A stretch of DNA of 64,000 nt from Bacteroidota bacterium (lineage in GTDB: Bacteria > Bacteroidota > Bacteroidia > B-17B0 > Aurantibacillaceae), in NCBI GenBank assembly GCA_016702705.1, contig JADJDM010000014.1:1-64000 (forward strand). The letters run 5' to 3'. The notes below the pieces were generated by a model, which saw nothing but the letters and a program-made list of their open reading frames with translations, made no database searches and was not told the origin of the DNA. Positions 1-9,381 of this stretch are shown here, in pieces. Positions within the stretch are counted from its first letter, which is position 1. Each line of letters opens with the position of its first letter. The position numbers and the translations under genes are program-made.

Positions 1-2453
1 AAGCAGAAACAAGAGCGGAACTCATAGACCCTAAGTTAAAGGCTTGTGGTTGGGGCGTTATAGAAGGCTCTAAAATCCTTCGTGAATACAACATTACTGC
101 TGGTAAAATACAAACTGGTGGTGGTAGGTCTAAAAAAATTATTGCCGATTATGTATTGGTTTACAAAGGCATTAAACTGGCAGTAGTGGAAGCCAAAAGC
201 GATGATTTAGCTGTGGGAGAAGGTGTAGCACAAGCCAAACAATATGCCTATAAATTAAAATTAGAAACTACATACTCAACTAACGGGAAAGAAATTTATA
301 GCATCTGCATGAAAACAGGTGCTGAGGGTTTGGTTGCTAATTACCTTACACCCGAAGAACTTTGGAATAAAACATTTCCTAAAGAAAACGGAGCAGCCGC
401 TGATCTTGTAGAAGCGTGGAGAGAAAAGTTTTCTGCTGTTCCTTTTGAAGATAAAAGTGGTTCGTGGCAATTACGCTATTACCAAGAAATAGCAGTGCGC
501 AATACCATTGAGGCGGTTGCAAATGGTAAAGATCGTATTTTGTTAACCCTTGCAACTGGTACAGGTAAAACTGCCATTGCTTTTCAAATTGCTTGGAAAT
601 TATTTCAAACCCGTTGGAACTTAAAGGCAGCAACTACTCGGCAAGAAGACCACGCATTTTATTTTTAGCCGATAGAAACATTTTAGCCGACCAAGCTTAC
701 AATTCATTTTCTGCTTTCCCTGAAGATGCATTGGTGCGCATTAAACCAAGCGAGATAAAGAAAAAAGGAAGTGTACCCACTAACGGCAGTATTTTCTTTA
801 CCATCTTTCAAACCTTTATGACGAATGCTAAAGTAAAGAGCGAACCCGAAACGCATGAACAACTTTCATTAGCAGCCGAAACAAAAGTAGCTTACACACC
901 CGAACAATTTAATTTTGGGCAATACCCAACTGATTATTTCGATTTCATTATTATAGATGAGTGCCATAGAGGTGGCGCCAACGACGAAAGTAATTGGAGA
1001 GGAATTTTAGAATATTTTTCGCCCGCAGTTCAATTAGGTTTAACAGCCACACCTAAGCGTAAAGATAATACCGATACCTATAAATATTTTGGCGAGCCCG
1101 TTTATATTTACTCGCTTAAAGAAGGAATTAATGATGGATTTCTTACACCATTTAAAGTTAAGCGTATAAAAACTACGCTTGATGATTATGTGTATACTAG
1201 CGATGACCAAATTATTGAAGGAGAAATTGAAGCAGGTAAAGTTTACAAAGAATCAGATTTCAACCGAACAATTGAAATAAATGAAAGAGAAGCTTACCGT
1301 GTAAAAAAGTACTTGGATGAAGCCAATCAAAACGAAAAGGCTATTATATTTTGCGCAAATCAGCCTCATGCAGCCTTAATAAGAGATTTAGTAAACCAAT
1401 ACAAAAAATCTACCGACCCTAATTACTGTGTTCGTGTTACTGCAAACGATGGTACAATTGGCGAAACGTTTTTGCGTGAGTTTCAGGATAACGAGCGCAC
1501 CATACCAACTATACTTACTACTTCACAAAAATTATCTACAGGTGTTGATGCACGTAACATACGTAATATTGTTTTAATGCGCCCGGTAAACTCTATGATA
1601 GAGTTTAAACAAATTGTTGGGCGTGGCACACGTTTGTTTGATGGTAAAGAGTTTTTTACTATTTATGATTACGTTGATGCATTCCATCATTTTGCCGACC
1701 CCTGAATGGGATGGTGAACCAATAGAACCCGAGCCAGCAGGCGAACCAAAGCCACCAAGTGGCCCTTGCAAAGTATGCGGTCAAAGTCCATGCATTTGCC
1801 AAAAAGCACCCAAGGAGCCTTGCGATATTTGCGGTGAATTAAATTGCGATTGCAAAAAGAAGAAGAAGATTAAAATTAAGTTGCGCGATGGAAAAGAGCG
1901 CGAAATACAATCTATGATTGCCACTTCGTTTTGGAGTGCAGATGGTAAACCAATTTCGGCCGAAGAGTTTTTAAACAACCTATTTGGTGAATTGCCCAAC
2001 CTATTTAAAAGCGAAGAAGAATTAAGAGCCCTTTGGAGCAACCCCATTACACGTAAAGTATTATTGGATAAATTAGAAGAGCTTGGTTTCCCGAAAAGCG
2101 ATTTGCAAATTGTGCAGCAATTAGTAAATATGGAAAAGAGCGATTTGTTTGATGTGTTAGAATATGTTTTCAACGGCAACTACAATTCCTTAACACGAGA
2201 ACAACGAGTAGCGGCATCACAAGCAACTATTTACGCCATACTAAACGATAACCAAAAAGAGTTTATAGAATTTGTATTAAGCAAATACATAGAAACCGGC
2301 GAAGAAGAACTCGATCAAGAAAAACTACCAATACTCCTAACAAACAAATACCAATCCCTAGAAGACGCCAAAGAAGTGCTGGGCAATGTTGGAGATATAA
2401 GTAAACTCTTTATAGAGTTTCAGAAACATTTGTATGATAGGAGGGTGGCTTGA
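1..2453 (+). CDS. hsdR: Type I restriction enzyme R subunit (EcoEI-like), 5' partial, two frameshifts
   Basis: ATP-driven translocase and nuclease subunit of a type I restriction system. The reading frame is open from position 3, so the start lies outside the window. In order: a PD-(D/E)XK nuclease (an Asp in IADYVL, then VVEAK near nt 180-195), Walker A ATGTGKT (about nt 552), DEAH-type box IIDECHRG (about nt 950), motif III GLTATPK and motif VI QIVGRGTR (about nt 1610), then a C-terminal domain. A Cys-rich insert (CKVCG, CIC, CDICG, CDC; about nt 1768-1855) could bind metal. One A appears missing near 623 and one C extra near 1700; correcting both restores a single protein. HsdM and HsdS would be expected upstream. 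Confidence 0.93.
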
Positions 2454-2491
2454 TGAAAAGGACAGGTTAGGGTAAATTAAATTAATTAATT

Positions 2492-2884
2492 ATGGCAGAA
2501 ATTCAATCAAGCAGTACAGGTTTATCAGGCGAATATTTTGTAGCAGCCGAATTACTGAGAAGAGGATATAGTGTAGGTATAACTATGGGTAATGCAAAAG
2601 CAATAGATATACTAGCTGAAAAGAATGACAAACAATTTATTATACAGGTAAAAGCTATTTACAAAAAAAAGAATAATGGCTGGCCTATAATAAAGGATAA
2701 AGTGCATTCAGATCACATTTATGTTTTCGTAAACTTAAATGGCGATAAAATGACTGAGCCAGATTATTTCGTTTGCACTGGAAATGAAACCAAAAGTAAG
2801 GTAAAACAATATGGAACAAGAGGTGTTTTGAGTTTGTCTTCTATTAATGACCCTCAATTTAAAGGAAGATGGGATAAAATGTAA
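2492..2884 (+). CDS. Small PD-(D/E)XK nuclease-like protein
   Basis: 130-residue soluble protein. Residues about 10-60 read GLSGEYFVAAELLRRGY, then AIDILAE and IIQVKA. This is the layout of a restriction-endonuclease-like fold: a helix with Glu, a beta strand with Asp, then a (D/E/Q)xK motif, here QVK. Many Holliday-junction-resolvase-like and restriction-associated nucleases have this arrangement, and the Gln replacement is tolerated in some. It lies 38 bp after the type I R subunit and in the same direction, so it may be co-transcribed with the defence genes. Substrate and partner cannot be told from sequence. Confidence 0.6.
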   Translation: MAEIQSSSTGLSGEYFVAAELLRRGYSVGITMGNAKAIDILAEKNDKQFIIQVKAIYKKKNNGWPIIKDKVHSDHIYVFVNLNGDKMTEPDYFVCTGNETKSKVKQYGTRGVLSLSSINDPQFKGRWDKM

Positions 2885-2971
2885 TAGTATAATTGCAAAA
2901 TAACAAAGTTTATTGTTGCCGATGGTTATAAATAAGCAGGTTAGGGAGAATTAAGGATTAAAAAAATTAGA

Positions 2972-3085
2972 ATGAGTTACAAAAGAAGTTTAGTAGAGTT
3001 GCAAAATATGTATTGGGTATTGAGTCAGAAAGCTTTTAAGGGGGAGTTGACTACATTAGAAACTAAAAAGAAAGTGAGGGTTTAA
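2972..3085 (+). pseudogene. Micro-ORF resembling the C-terminal tail of an HsdS specificity subunit
   Basis: A 37-residue ORF containing LQNMYWVLSQKAFKGELT. Many HsdS subunits end with a similar helix followed by 'LLQKAFxGEL', so this is probably a leftover of a specificity subunit; an in-frame stop at 2942-2944 precludes a longer version in this frame. Its stop TAA overlaps the ATG of the following ATPase (TAATG at 3083-3087), so it could still serve translational coupling. It is too short to recognise DNA. The motif match is from memory and the remnant reading is an inference. Confidence 0.4.
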
Positions 3086-4915
3086 TGGAGTTATTGTTTG
3101 TTTATATTGAGAATTATAATAACATTAAAAAAAAAGGTTATTGTTTGTCATCCAAACACGAAATTACATATGATATTGAAGAACATAAACTTACAATAAC
3201 AGACTATAGTTTTAATCTTACCAAATATTTTCAATCAAATATCTCAGACATTAAAGCTATTATTGGCGCCAATGGTGCTGGCAAAACGTCATTATTGCAT
3301 TTTCTTTTTCATGAATCCTCAGGTGAAGATTTTTCAAAAGTAAACAAACAAGATTTTATGGTTTGTTTAAAAAATGATGTGATTTACATATCATCGCCAA
3401 AATCTAAACCTTTAAAAAAGGAAGATATTATCAATAAAACGCAGAAAAAAATAGTTCTTATACCGACAGAAGATAAATTGATATATAAAAAACTGGAGCC
3501 ATTTAAAGGGTCAGGACTGATATACTTCTCAAGTATATTTGATAATAATTACATTGGTTCTACTAATACTTATGCGCAGAATATCTCAACTAATTATCTT
3601 ATAAGGGCAGATAAACGCTTTGTTTTTTTTGAAGGAGAAGGTTATCCCCAAGTAATTGAACAAACTGAATGTCATCGTACACAGGAATTAATTAGACAAA
3701 TAGAATTTCTAGAAGAATCAACTGTCAAATTTGATTTCAAGTTGCCTCAACAAATAAGGATAAATATTAAAAGTATAGACGAGAAGAATTTTTTCAAATC
3801 AATTGGTTAAATCTGAATATGGAACAGTGATTCCTAAGCGATTTGCTTCCTATAATGAAATACTAGGTAGAATTAATGCTAAGACCAATGAAATAAGGAA
3901 AACTGTGACAAATATGTCCAAATTGCCACAATTTTGGTTTGAATTGCAAAATGGAATATTTTATGGCGTCCTGACCCACATATTAAGAAAGATTCCAAAA
4001 CGTGATAAAAAGTTTGATAATATTCGAATAGATATTGCTAATGCTTTTTTGAGAGTATTTCGAATATAAATTATGATTATTTAAAATTGTCTAAAGCTGT
4101 TTTGGATGCTAAAAAAGTTTTTGGTGAACAGAACATTAAAATTAGTATATATTCTGATGCCTTAAAGTCTGTAATGGCACTGCTAAAATTATCAAATAAA
4201 TTAATAAAGTCAAAGGATATAGATGGTTTATCACTGATACTAGATCGAAAAAAATATTAACTTTAAAATTGGTTTAGAGCTTATACCAATCTTCCAGTAA
4301 TTAGCGATTTTCTTTTCTTTTCATGGGATAATTTAAGCTCAGGTCAATTGGCTCCGATTGAATCTTTTATCTAGATTTCATTACGCATTAAGCAAATCAG
4401 AGGATGGAATCAAAGATTATATTGTTTTTATTGATGAAGGCGACATATTGCTCCATCCAAATTGGCAAAGACGATTTGTTAGCATATTGAATAATGATTT
4501 AATTAAATTGTTTAAAGAAAAAAATGTACAATTTGTTTTAACTTCTCACTCACCATTTGTAGCTTCAGATTTATCGAAAGCACATATTTTGTATTTAAAT
4601 GAGAAGAAAAATCCAATAAAGGAAGTGGAAACCTTTTCCCAGAACATTTATAGCCTGTTGAGTAATTCTTTTTATTTAGAGAGTCCTTTAGGCGCATTTT
4701 CAGAAGAGTTATTAAATGATTTAATAAACTTTTTAGATACAGGTAAATCCGGAAAAATAAAAAATTTACTAGAAGCTCAGAAAATTATAGAAAACATTGG
4801 TGAACCAATGATAAAAAATGAATTACAAAAGAAATTAATTCGTTCAGAAAGTGGAGATAAAAAGCAACTCGAAGAACTAGTTAATTATCTTTCAAAAAAA
4901 CTCAATAATGCTTAG
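3085..4915 (+). pseudogene. AAA/SMC-like ATPase, Septu PtuA-like, broken by about five frameshifts
   Basis: The pieces add up to one ATPase: Walker A GANGAGKTSLL (about nt 3256), an ABC-type signature LSSGQ (about nt 4335), Walker B FIDEGD and the H-loop region TSHSPF (nt 4420-4555). Frame changes fall near 3790 (T6), 4047 (T6), 4252 (A7), 4298 and 4355; at the last, a repeated TCTTTTATC probably collapsed. The next gene is an HNH nuclease overlapping by 8 bp, the arrangement of Septu (PtuA ATPase plus PtuB HNH) anti-phage systems. Five breaks in 1.8 kb is dense even for this window, so either real decay or locally poor sequence is possible. Confidence 0.7.
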
Positions 4916-5827
4916 TATATATAATGAAAATTTAAACCATTTAGCTTATAAACACTATTTAGCCGTTGAAGAGATGGTGCTACGCAGCAGTAATGGTAAA
5001 GCAAAACTTCATTTTATAAATGTGTGGCTCACAATAGTACTTGAAGAACAATTTAGTTTAAGAAAGCTAATTACTGCAAATTCAACAGAGCTCGAAGCTT
5101 TGGCTAAAAAATTGGAAGGTAAATCACCGTCAAAATCAGTTAAATACTTAGGTGATATTTATGAAAATTATTTTGCTGGAAGTTCAAAAACCACATTGAA
5201 AATTGATAAAAAACCATATAAAGCTTCTCATTTTGTTAGGAATCTTGAGCTAACTGTATGTCCATATTGTAATAGAAATTATATTTTTAATGTTTCTGAT
5301 AATAAAAAAGTAAGGAGATTAAGCGAGCTGGACCATTTTTATCCTAAAGAAAAGTATCCCGCTTTATATATGTCGTTTTATAATTTAGTTCCAGTTTGTC
5401 ACAATTGTAATCACATAAAATCTAATTCAAAAGCTAAATATATAAATCCATATAAAGAATTTATATCTGATTCAAATATCTTGTTTAACATAAAAATAAA
5501 GGGCGCTAATTTCATAACAAACCCTCGGCAATTTAAACTTGGTTGGTTATTATCAAATGAGTATCAAGAAATGTTTTATGATTTAAAATTACACAGAATT
5601 TATCCTGTTCACAAAGACATAATTTCAGATATAATTAAGAAGAAATTTATTTATACAGATAACTACGTAGAAGATGTTTATCAGCTTTAAAGAGAAAAAT
5701 ATATATTGATAAAAACGATTTTTTAAATTCTGTTTTATCTGCGAATACTCAAGAAAACAAACTAAAAGAAAAGCCATTTTCTAAGCTAACAAAAGATATT
5801 TGGGGCGATTTAAATGGTAAACTATGA
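4908..5827 (+). CDS. HNH endonuclease, Septu PtuB-like, one frameshift
   Basis: HNH-family nuclease of about 305 residues. The zinc/HNH core reads CPYCNRNY (about nt 5258), then SELDHFYPK (about nt 5325) with the catalytic His, then PVCHNCNHIKSN (about nt 5390), i.e. two Cys pairs around D-H-F and N-H. This spacing is typical of the HNH partner of ATPase-HNH defence pairs, including those attached to some retrons. Its start overlaps the ATPase by 8 bp. The first frame stops at 5690, but the next frame continues for 46 residues to 5827; one base lost in TTTAAA at 5686-5691 explains the break. Confidence 0.72.
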
Positions 5828-5876
5828 ATTAATGCAGTTTTTACTATAGCCCCTTTTTTTAACTAAAGACTTTTTG

Positions 5877-5884
5877 TATATTTG
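5877..5884 (+). promoter_or_regulatory. Bacteroidota -7 box TATATTTG
   Basis: TATATTTG matches the TAnnTTTG consensus. Its last base is 6 bp before the ATG at 5891, so transcription would begin at or near the start codon, giving a leaderless or nearly leaderless mRNA for the three-gene cluster. No clear TTTG -33 box was found. Confidence 0.5.
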
Positions 5885-5890
5885 TTTTGA

Positions 5891-6310
5891 ATGTCAGAAT
5901 TAGGTGATAAATCCATTATTAATTTAATTGCAGCTCAATTATTGATTGATCACAAGCTTCATTCCTCAAGTGTGCATTGCTCTTATTACAGCTGTTTGCA
6001 AAAAATGCATGACGTCTTAATTGAAAACGTAGGTTATTCTGACACGTCTTTATACGCAGAAAGCTCAAGAAATAAAGTAGGTAGCCACGAATATATATAC
6101 GGAAAAGTATATGAAAACATGGTTGCACGAAGAGCAAATAACTCTGAAATTCAAGCGTTTAGTAGATTTTTCGGGGATATAAAAAGACATAGAGTAAATG
6201 CCGATTATACAAATAATGTTATTGAGGACACCAAAAGTAATGGAGCCTTAGTTTTGGCTAAAAAAATAAATGCTACCTTAGCTAAGATTTTTGAGGGGGA
6301 TAAAAAATAA
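5891..6310 (+). CDS. HEPN-like domain protein (UPF0332-like)
   Basis: 139-residue helical protein. The first helices contain SSSVHCSYYSCLQKM and the later part RHRVNADY followed by a long helix (ALVLAKKINATLAKIF). This resembles the UPF0332/HEPN pattern (AYYA-type helix, R-x-x-ADY, closing helix). The RNase signature R-x4-6-H of toxic HEPN proteins is not evident, so it may be a structural or sensing HEPN. It heads a tight cluster: the next ORF starts 4 bp after its stop and a SecB-like gene follows. The family assignment rests on visual pattern only. Confidence 0.5.
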   Translation: MSELGDKSIINLIAAQLLIDHKLHSSSVHCSYYSCLQKMHDVLIENVGYSDTSLYAESSRNKVGSHEYIYGKVYENMVARRANNSEIQAFSRFFGDIKRHRVNADYTNNVIEDTKSNGALVLAKKINATLAKIFEGDKK

Positions 6311-6314
6311 AGAT

Positions 6315-6806
6315 ATGGAATCGAGAGCATTTTTAGATAATGAATTACAAAAACTAGCAAATAAATTCGAGGGAATTACTTTGTCTTCTTTTTATGATGA
6401 AGTTTATTCTCAGCATGTAATTGTGGTTTCACCAAGTGAAAAATATTTGGATGAGAATTTTGCTCAACAACAAGTTGAATTAGAATTAATTTTCATTGAA
6501 AAATTCCCATTTGAAGCTTTATATTTTGTTGAAGATGGGGCTTTGGATATTCCAATCAACGCATCTGTATATTCTAATAGTAACGAATCAATTCAAATTC
6601 CAGTGACGGATGTAATCTGTAATATTCCTAGTTTTATTAATCTGTTTAATATTAATGTGCCAATTTATATAGCTAACTCAGAAGTTTTACTTTCTAAAGT
6701 AGAGCATATTTATGTTAACGAGGATACACTATCTCTAGTGTCAAAAACTATGGATGTTAAAATAAATGTGCAAGGTGAAGAGAATTCATATGCAATGGCA
6801 GCTTAA
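6315..6806 (+). CDS. Uncharacterised protein between HEPN-like and SecB-like genes
   Basis: 163 residues from the ATG at 6315, preferred over an in-frame ATG at 6291 because that one lies inside the preceding gene. Acidic, no signal peptide or membrane segment. It shows alternating beta-like segments (HVIVVSPS, ELELIFIEKFPFEALYFVE, IPINASVYSN, VPIYIANSEVLLSKVEHIYV). I do not recognise the family. The 4-bp and 9-bp spacings to its neighbours point to an operon. In toxin-antitoxin-chaperone modules the chaperone's client is encoded next to it, so this protein or the HEPN-like one could be that client. Confidence 0.55.
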   Translation: MESRAFLDNELQKLANKFEGITLSSFYDEVYSQHVIVVSPSEKYLDENFAQQQVELELIFIEKFPFEALYFVEDGALDIPINASVYSNSNESIQIPVTDVICNIPSFINLFNINVPIYIANSEVLLSKVEHIYVNEDTLSLVSKTMDVKINVQGEENSYAMAA

Positions 6807-6815
6807 TTTATTATT

Positions 6816-7268
6816 ATGGAGCAGGGACAGTCAAAAATCAAATCAAACTAGAGAACATCTTACTAATTAAGTCAGAGTTTCAAAGAGAATTGGTGATAAA
6901 TTTTGCTGAACAATCAAAGGTTAAGCAAGATATTAATATTAATATCGAAAACACTGATGTTACTCAAAATAAATTTGCTGTTTATCTTGGAAGTTGATTT
7001 TCAAATTATGTATGAAGATAAAGTGCTTATTTCAATAAAGACCTCTCATACTGCTACATTTGATAAACAAGGCTCTTCAATTGAAGATAAAATATTGGAC
7101 AATTTTATTAATATAAATGCCCCTGCAATTATATTTCCATTTGTGAGAGAAGAAATTGCAAGTTTAACTTCTAAAGCTGGTGTTGGTGGTGTATTAATTC
7201 AACCAGTTAATTTTGTTGAATTAAATAATAATCGTATCGCTAATTTAAAAAAGGCTAGCGAATTGTAG
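6816..7268 (+). CDS. SecB-like chaperone, two frameshifts
   Basis: The C-terminal half reads NAPAIIFPFVREEIASLTSKAG then LIQPVNFVEL, very like the SecB core (APxLLFPFxRExI... and PVNF). The N-terminal half continues in two other frames: IKLENILLIKSEFQREL and DVTQNKFAVYLE. Restoring one A near 6842 and removing one G near 6996 yields one protein of about 150 residues starting MEQGQSK at 6816. SecB homologues outside Proteobacteria are often the chaperone arm of toxin-antitoxin-chaperone systems rather than the general Sec chaperone. The association with a defence island supports that reading here, but this is inference. Confidence 0.7.
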
Positions 7269-7269
7269 T

Positions 7270-7470
7270 TTAATTGATTTTCATTCTTTCTTTATACAAT
7301 CTCTCCACCTGCTTCATGTGCTCATCATCCAATTCGGTGCTGGTAAATTGTTGTTTGGTATCGGGGCAATAATAAAAACTAAATGTAATTTCTATTTCTT
7401 GGTTTTTGTAAACCAACATTCGTTGTTCAGTTCTTAATTCCATTTCGCTGCCTGTAATTGGGCTTTTCAT
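7270..7470 (-). CDS. Short MqsA-like antitoxin N-terminal domain protein
   Basis: 66 residues: MKSPITGSEMELRTEQR..., then FYYCPDTKQQF and a final helix ending QVERLYKERMKIN. The opening MKSP-TG-EM and C-x-D-T-x-x-QF resemble Bacteroidota proteins related to the zinc-binding N-domain of MqsA/YgiT-type antitoxins, which normally continue into a helix-turn-helix domain. That domain is missing and the gene stops at 7270, 1 bp from the convergent SecB-like stop, so this is a stand-alone short form or a remnant. Confidence 0.45.
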   Translation of the reverse strand: MKSPITGSEMELRTEQRMLVYKNQEIEITFSFYYCPDTKQQFTSTELDDEHMKQVERLYKERMKIN

Positions 7471-7596
7471 TGCATTAAATTTTAAACAAAGTTAAAGAGA
7501 AATAAAACAGCTTTGTAATTTGATTAAATAAGTAGCAATTAGTGTGTAAATTAAATTATCTACTATTAGAGAAATAAACAACGTAATTCATTGCCC

Positions 7597-8337
7597 TCAC
7601 TCAAAAGCATCATACATCTCCAATTCAGGATAGCTGAAAGGCAAAATTGTTTCTTCTGCATTGGGGTTATCTAAGCGGCTGGTAATGCGTTTGCTTATGG
7701 TATAGGCTTGCATTTCGTTTTCGTCAAAAGGCAGCATTAATTGTTTTAGTTCTTCTTCCTTTATAGTAGTAGTTAACCATTGTTCTTCTTTTTCGGGAGG
7801 CACAATAAAAGGCATGCGCAATTTGTTGTTGTGTATTTTGGCCATTAAAGGGTTGGCCTCGGTAGTAATAATGCTAAAGCTGTTAATGAGTTCGCCTGTT
7901 TGTTTGTTTACCCACTCATCGTAAATACCACCCAAGCAAAAAATTTCTTCCTTGCCTGCATGTATGTGGTAAGGGTACTTTTGTTTGTTTACTTCTCTCC
8001 ACTCAAAAAAACCGGTAACAGGCACCAGGCAGCGCTTGCTTTTTATGGGAGCGCTAAAGCTGCGTTTTTCAAAAATGGTTTCGCTTTTGGCATTTAAATT
8101 ATTTGCCCTAAACTGTTTGGCAAGTTCTTCGCTGGGTGTCCAGCCGGGTATGAGTCCCCAATTATACAAACTAATTTCGTCGGGCTTATCAGCAGTAACA
8201 ATGGGCAAGGCAGGATGCAAAAAACCCGATACACTGTAAATGGGTTTCCACTGCGGTAGCTTTTTTGGGTAAGTTGCCTTTAAACGTTTTTCGAGCTGTT
8301 TATCGCTTTCGGTTTTGTTTGATACGTTGTAGCACAT
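7597..8337 (-). CDS. yedK: SRAP (HMCES/YedK) abasic-site DNA-protein crosslinking protein
   Basis: 246 residues. SRAP proteins cap abasic sites in single-stranded DNA by a thiazolidine link to Cys2. All key elements are visible: Cys2 directly after Met (MCYNVS), NAKSET (about residues 81-86), VTGFFEW with the catalytic Glu (about residues 106-112), and the His of HNNKLRMPF (about residues 168-176). It is followed on the same strand by, and lies downstream of, a second degenerate SRAP gene 36 bp away, so the two may be co-transcribed. Family length is normal. Confidence 0.93.
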   Translation of the reverse strand: MCYNVSNKTESDKQLEKRLKATYPKKLPQWKPIYSVSGFLHPALPIVTADKPDEISLYNWGLIPGWTPSEELAKQFRANNLNAKSETIFEKRSFSAPIKSKRCLVPVTGFFEWREVNKQKYPYHIHAGKEEIFCLGGIYDEWVNKQTGELINSFSIITTEANPLMAKIHNNKLRMPFIVPPEKEEQWLTTTIKEEELKQLMLPFDENEMQAYTISKRITSRLDNPNAEETILPFSYPELEMYDAFE

Positions 8338-8373
8338 AAGGTAAATATAGTTTATTTTAAAATAAATAAGCCA

Positions 8374-9165
8374 TTATTTTAATCCCATTTTACGTAGTCG
8401 TTCATCGTGCATTTTGGCATCGTACTCGGCCTTTTCTTCTTTTAGTTTAAACTCTTCGGCACGCTTACGAGCCAACTCTTGTTGTACATAAATATCATAC
8501 TCTTTCCAATAACTTGGCCCTTGGGGATCTAAGAGCGATTTTTCGTTTAGCTGCGTGTTGGCCAAAGGCTCATAGTTTAGCGGGTAAAAATCTAGTTGCT
8601 CATTTGCCGGTGCTTTGTTCATTGCGGTAATTTTTCTTAGCTCCGTATCGGCACGCAACCACTTCATGGCAGCGCCTGTATTTAATATCAATGGCATTTC
8701 ATTAATATCATGAACGCTTAATATTTTATTTGTATACGTTGTAACAAGTGCAAAGGAATAAAATGTTTCACCGTTTTCGTGTTGTAATTTTTCGTAAAGC
8801 CCTGCAAGGTAAAAAGGTCGTTCGTTTTTTAGGTAACAACAATAGGCTGTTTTATCTAACAAAAACAATATATGTGTAGCAGGCACCAGGCAACGGTTTT
8901 TACGTATGGCAAATTTAAATCGAGCATCTAAAATAAGATGTTGTTGTGGGGCAGTGTGCACCAGCATCTTTTTTTTGTTGCCCCAATAGGTAATACCAAA
9001 CACCGCTTTAAACAGTTCGCGGTTTTGCAAGCTGCACATAATAGGTGCAGTATCGCCAGGCCGGCAAACATAGTGGTTAAAGCGCTTGCTGTAACTTGTA
9101 AAGTTAAAATTAAACGTAGCTCCAATTGCTTCACTTTTGCTTACTATACCAAATAATATTTTCAT
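8374..9165 (-). CDS. Divergent SRAP paralogue lacking catalytic residues
   Basis: About 263 residues starting at MKILFGIVSK; a 6-codon longer start at 9183 is possible. SRAP landmarks are recognisable but altered: no Cys at position 2, CLVPATHILFLLD where the active paralogue has CLVPVTGFFEW (the Glu is lost), and SVHDINEMPLIL where it has KIHNNKLRMPF (His kept, Arg lost). The C-terminus is a charged helix (ELARKRAEEFKLKEEKAEYD). It probably binds DNA or a partner without forming the Cys2 crosslink. It is immediately upstream of the active SRAP gene, which suggests a functional pair. Confidence 0.75.
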   Translation of the reverse strand: MKILFGIVSKSEAIGATFNFNFTSYSKRFNHYVCRPGDTAPIMCSLQNRELFKAVFGITYWGNKKKMLVHTAPQQHLILDARFKFAIRKNRCLVPATHILFLLDKTAYCCYLKNERPFYLAGLYEKLQHENGETFYSFALVTTYTNKILSVHDINEMPLILNTGAAMKWLRADTELRKITAMNKAPANEQLDFYPLNYEPLANTQLNEKSLLDPQGPSYWKEYDIYVQQELARKRAEEFKLKEEKAEYDAKMHDERLRKMGLK

Positions 9166-9180
9166 ATCTACAAACAAAAA

Positions 9181-9188
9181 CAAAAGTA
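9181..9188 (-). promoter_or_regulatory. -7 box TACTTTTG for the SRAP pair
   Basis: The minus strand reads TACTTTTG, a match to TAnnTTTG, about 15 bp before the ATG at 9165. It supports the start at MKIL rather than 9183, since the longer start would precede the expected transcription start. Confidence 0.45.
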
Positions 9189-9381
9189 CAGCAATAGCCT
9201 CATAATCCTTGATTAAGAAAGTAGCATGTGAATAAGTAATTGCTTTTGATTAAATAAGTAGGAGGGATTTTTTTTGAGGGAGATAATAATGGAATAAATT
9301 ATTTAAGGAAATGTAGACTGAGATTCCTTTACATTCAAATGTAAGTACTCAGCTTGTTGGTTTTAGTTCTTATAGATGATT

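Noticed and set aside
5891..6310. HEPN RNase toxin assignment
   Set aside because: The R-x4-6-H catalytic signature could not be found, so only a HEPN-like fold is claimed.
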